DNA from: Hormiphora californensis
Lineage: Eukaryota > Ctenophora > Tentaculata > Cydippida > Pleurobrachiidae
Assembly (NCBI GenBank): GCA_020137815.1
Contig: CM035357.1
Span: 3,306,528-3,370,527, forward strand
Reading direction: 5' to 3'
DNA: 64,000 nt
Shown: piece after piece, positions 27,001-30,000 of the stretch
Numbering within the stretch: position 1 is the first letter of the stretch
How the letters are laid out: every line of letters starts with the position of its first letter
Program-made: the position numbers and the translations under genes
Notes under the pieces: generated by a model
Told to the model about the DNA's origin: nothing
Database searches by the model: none
Seen by the model: only the letters and a program-made list of their open reading frames with translations

Positions 27001-30000
27001 AGTTTGATCAGGGGACCCCGGCCGGACTTAACAACACCCTTGACCACACGTATTTCCATTCAAGGCCTATTAAGTCTCGAGTCAGTTCAAACCGCGAGAG
27101 TATACACTGTATGACTTTTCAGTATGTAGGGCAAACCCCCTAGATAAATAACTGACTCGAGGAGAAGCGTTGCGCAACGTAGGAACGCGGTAGCATACAC
27201 TCAGAAAACCCTATCCCCTCCGAGTACTTCACTTACAAATACTAATCAACATCTCTTCATATATAGCAATGTATTGGACAGTGATACTAATACTACTGGC
27301 ATGGATAAACAAATCCAGGGCTGGTACGAACGACTATATGATGGATGAAATAATCATAGGAGAAGACACAGGAGTTTCCATGGAGGCAGTAGGATTCTTA
27401 CTAGGACGAGATGGAAACCACTACCGGTCTATTTTCCTGAAATTACAAGACCCGACAGACAAGATGGACCTATGCAATCAACTCTGTCCAGGGAGCGTGA
27501 ACAAGGCGGTAACGCAATGGACAAGAGCCAGACAGATGACATGCAAGGTTGGACAGAAAAAGGGGAAGACATTCGCCCCAGAACTACGACGAATTCGACA
27601 CGATGGAGGAATCCCGGCGAACGTATGTGTCAAGACATGTTTACTAGACCCATTCTGCTTCCAAGTTGGAGTAACGGCTACTGAATGTGTACTGCGACCA
27701 CGGGAGCTGACGGACGACGAGATGGAAGGGGCGACTACGGACTATGGAGAGTATGGGATGAAGTGTTTCGCCGAAGCCAATACGAAACAGGCGATGTGTG
27801 AAGCAGCAGCGAAAACAGCGGAGGAAACCCTTCTACTGGAACTAGATAGAGAGAACCGGAAATTTGTACAGAAAACATGGGATAACTTGAACGCACTCAT
27901 ACCGACAGAAAAGGGAATAAAGAAAAGGGGTGTGAAAGATTGGTTACTAGGCGGAGGAACTGGCCTAAGCCTATTAACTGCTGGATATGACTTATGGGCC
28001 ACAGTGAAACTGAAAAAACATGTGAATGAGATACAGCAGGAATTCGAAGCGTTCAAGAAAAACCAAACTAGATTCGACAAGGAGCAGATCAAGTTCAATG
28101 GGAAAATTTTGGAAGTGAGTCAACATTTGGAACAGCGTATAGAAAGACAAGAATGCCGAAGCGACCAGGCGGTGTGGCATCTACTAAACCAACGGAGGCT
28201 TTCGGAATGGAAAGACTATATGCAACAACTGTATCGGGGAGTCCTAGCGGGGAGTCAGGTTGGGGAGATATCACCCATTATATTTCCAAAGAAATACATG
28301 GAGAAACTGGTGAGAGATGACACCAGTCTGGCCAAAACAGCGTACAAAGAAAATATAGCACTAGCATACCGACTTGGACTGCTGGCGGTAGTTAGCCACG
28401 GCCAGGGAGAAGGACAATTCGCTATTCACGTGGTGCTAAGTTTCCCAGACCTGGGAACACAAGGGGTCAAAGAAGTATACAGGGTACTGCAAACGGGGGT
28501 AGCTTTTAACGGCAGTCAATGTGGAAGGTTCGAACTACCATCTGTCGTGTATAAGGAAGAAAACAAATTTTATGAAATGGAACAAGCAATTTGCGAAACA
28601 AAGGCCAACCTGCACCTATGCTGGGGAGGATCAGGAGCAGGTAGGAGAGAAGTGTCTTGCCTGTCAAACAAAGAGGAATGCAAAATTGGATTAGAGAAAT
28701 GCAGTACTCAAGTTAGAGAGAACAGGGCAGGATTACAGGTACGAACCACAGAACAAGTTAGAGCAGCAATGTTAAAAACACCAGATGTGTGGAAAAGAGT
28801 GGACATGGGAAAGACAAGGACAAAATTCTTCAATAGATCACAATACGCAGGAGTGATGGTGGGAGAATACGAGAGAAGCATGGCACCGGAGAAACATGAA
28901 ATCAGGGTCACAACATTACCAAACCCGGACCAGTGGAGGGAAATAATAAGTCAACGATGGGAGACTCACCAGAGAGAGAATATTAGTGATCTAGCAACGA
29001 TAGTACACGAGCAGAAACAGATAGTAAAAGGGATAGTGGAATCCGGAAAGATAAGCGGTGGAATGAAACTAACGGATTATTTGGCGATTGCAGCAATGGT
29101 GATGGCCACGTTAGGGACAGTAGGGCTAGTGACCTACCTGGTGGCCAAGCACAAGATGGCTAGACTCAGTGACGACGAACAACGAGTGAGATATAAAGTT
29201 AAAAGAAAGAGAAAATGGGACGAGAATGAAATTGAAGAAGAGGTGAAAAGGGAATCAAAGAGGAGGAGCATAACGTTAGACGATGAATCAGAAGGAGACG
29301 AGAACAAAGAGACGACACAATTTCTGGAGGACACAGAGGACAGCGAACCAGAGGCAGCATACCGAACAGCCCAATTAGATTTGGATCAGACCCTGGAACA
29401 AATTCCACTACAAATACAACCAATCGCACAAAGTACACCTAGACGAGTGACACAAATTCGAGGACACCAATACCAACCGACAACGATGACACAAGCACTA
29501 GCGATAGTACATCGAAAGAATACGACGAGGTGAAGTGATAAGACGAAAAGACGAAAAAGAGATAGTGAGACTATGAACTACTATTTTAAACGTTTTAGAA
29601 GACAATATGTGAAATATAGAAGTTAAAATGAATATGAAAAGCTATAGACTGTGCTAAAAATATTAGAAATAATAAAAAGAGATAAGTAAAAAGTGAAATT
29701 AGTAATATTGGAAGGAGCGGTGGAGCGGGCTTGGTTTGGCTTTCGTGAGGAGGGGGGTGTACGCGGATAAACCGCGGCAGAAACGGAGTAGTTAGACTAG
29801 ACTACTCGACCTTTTTTCAAAGACTCAAACGCAGACGGCCATCTCCAGAATTACGGGGTGGGAGTGAACCAGACTACTCGACCTTCGACCTTTTTTCAAA
29901 GACTCAAACGCGGACGGCTATCTCCAGAATTACGGGGTGGGAGTGTACGCGGTATCCCGCGGTGCATATCATGACGAGACTCTCACCAGCGCTGAAGTCA

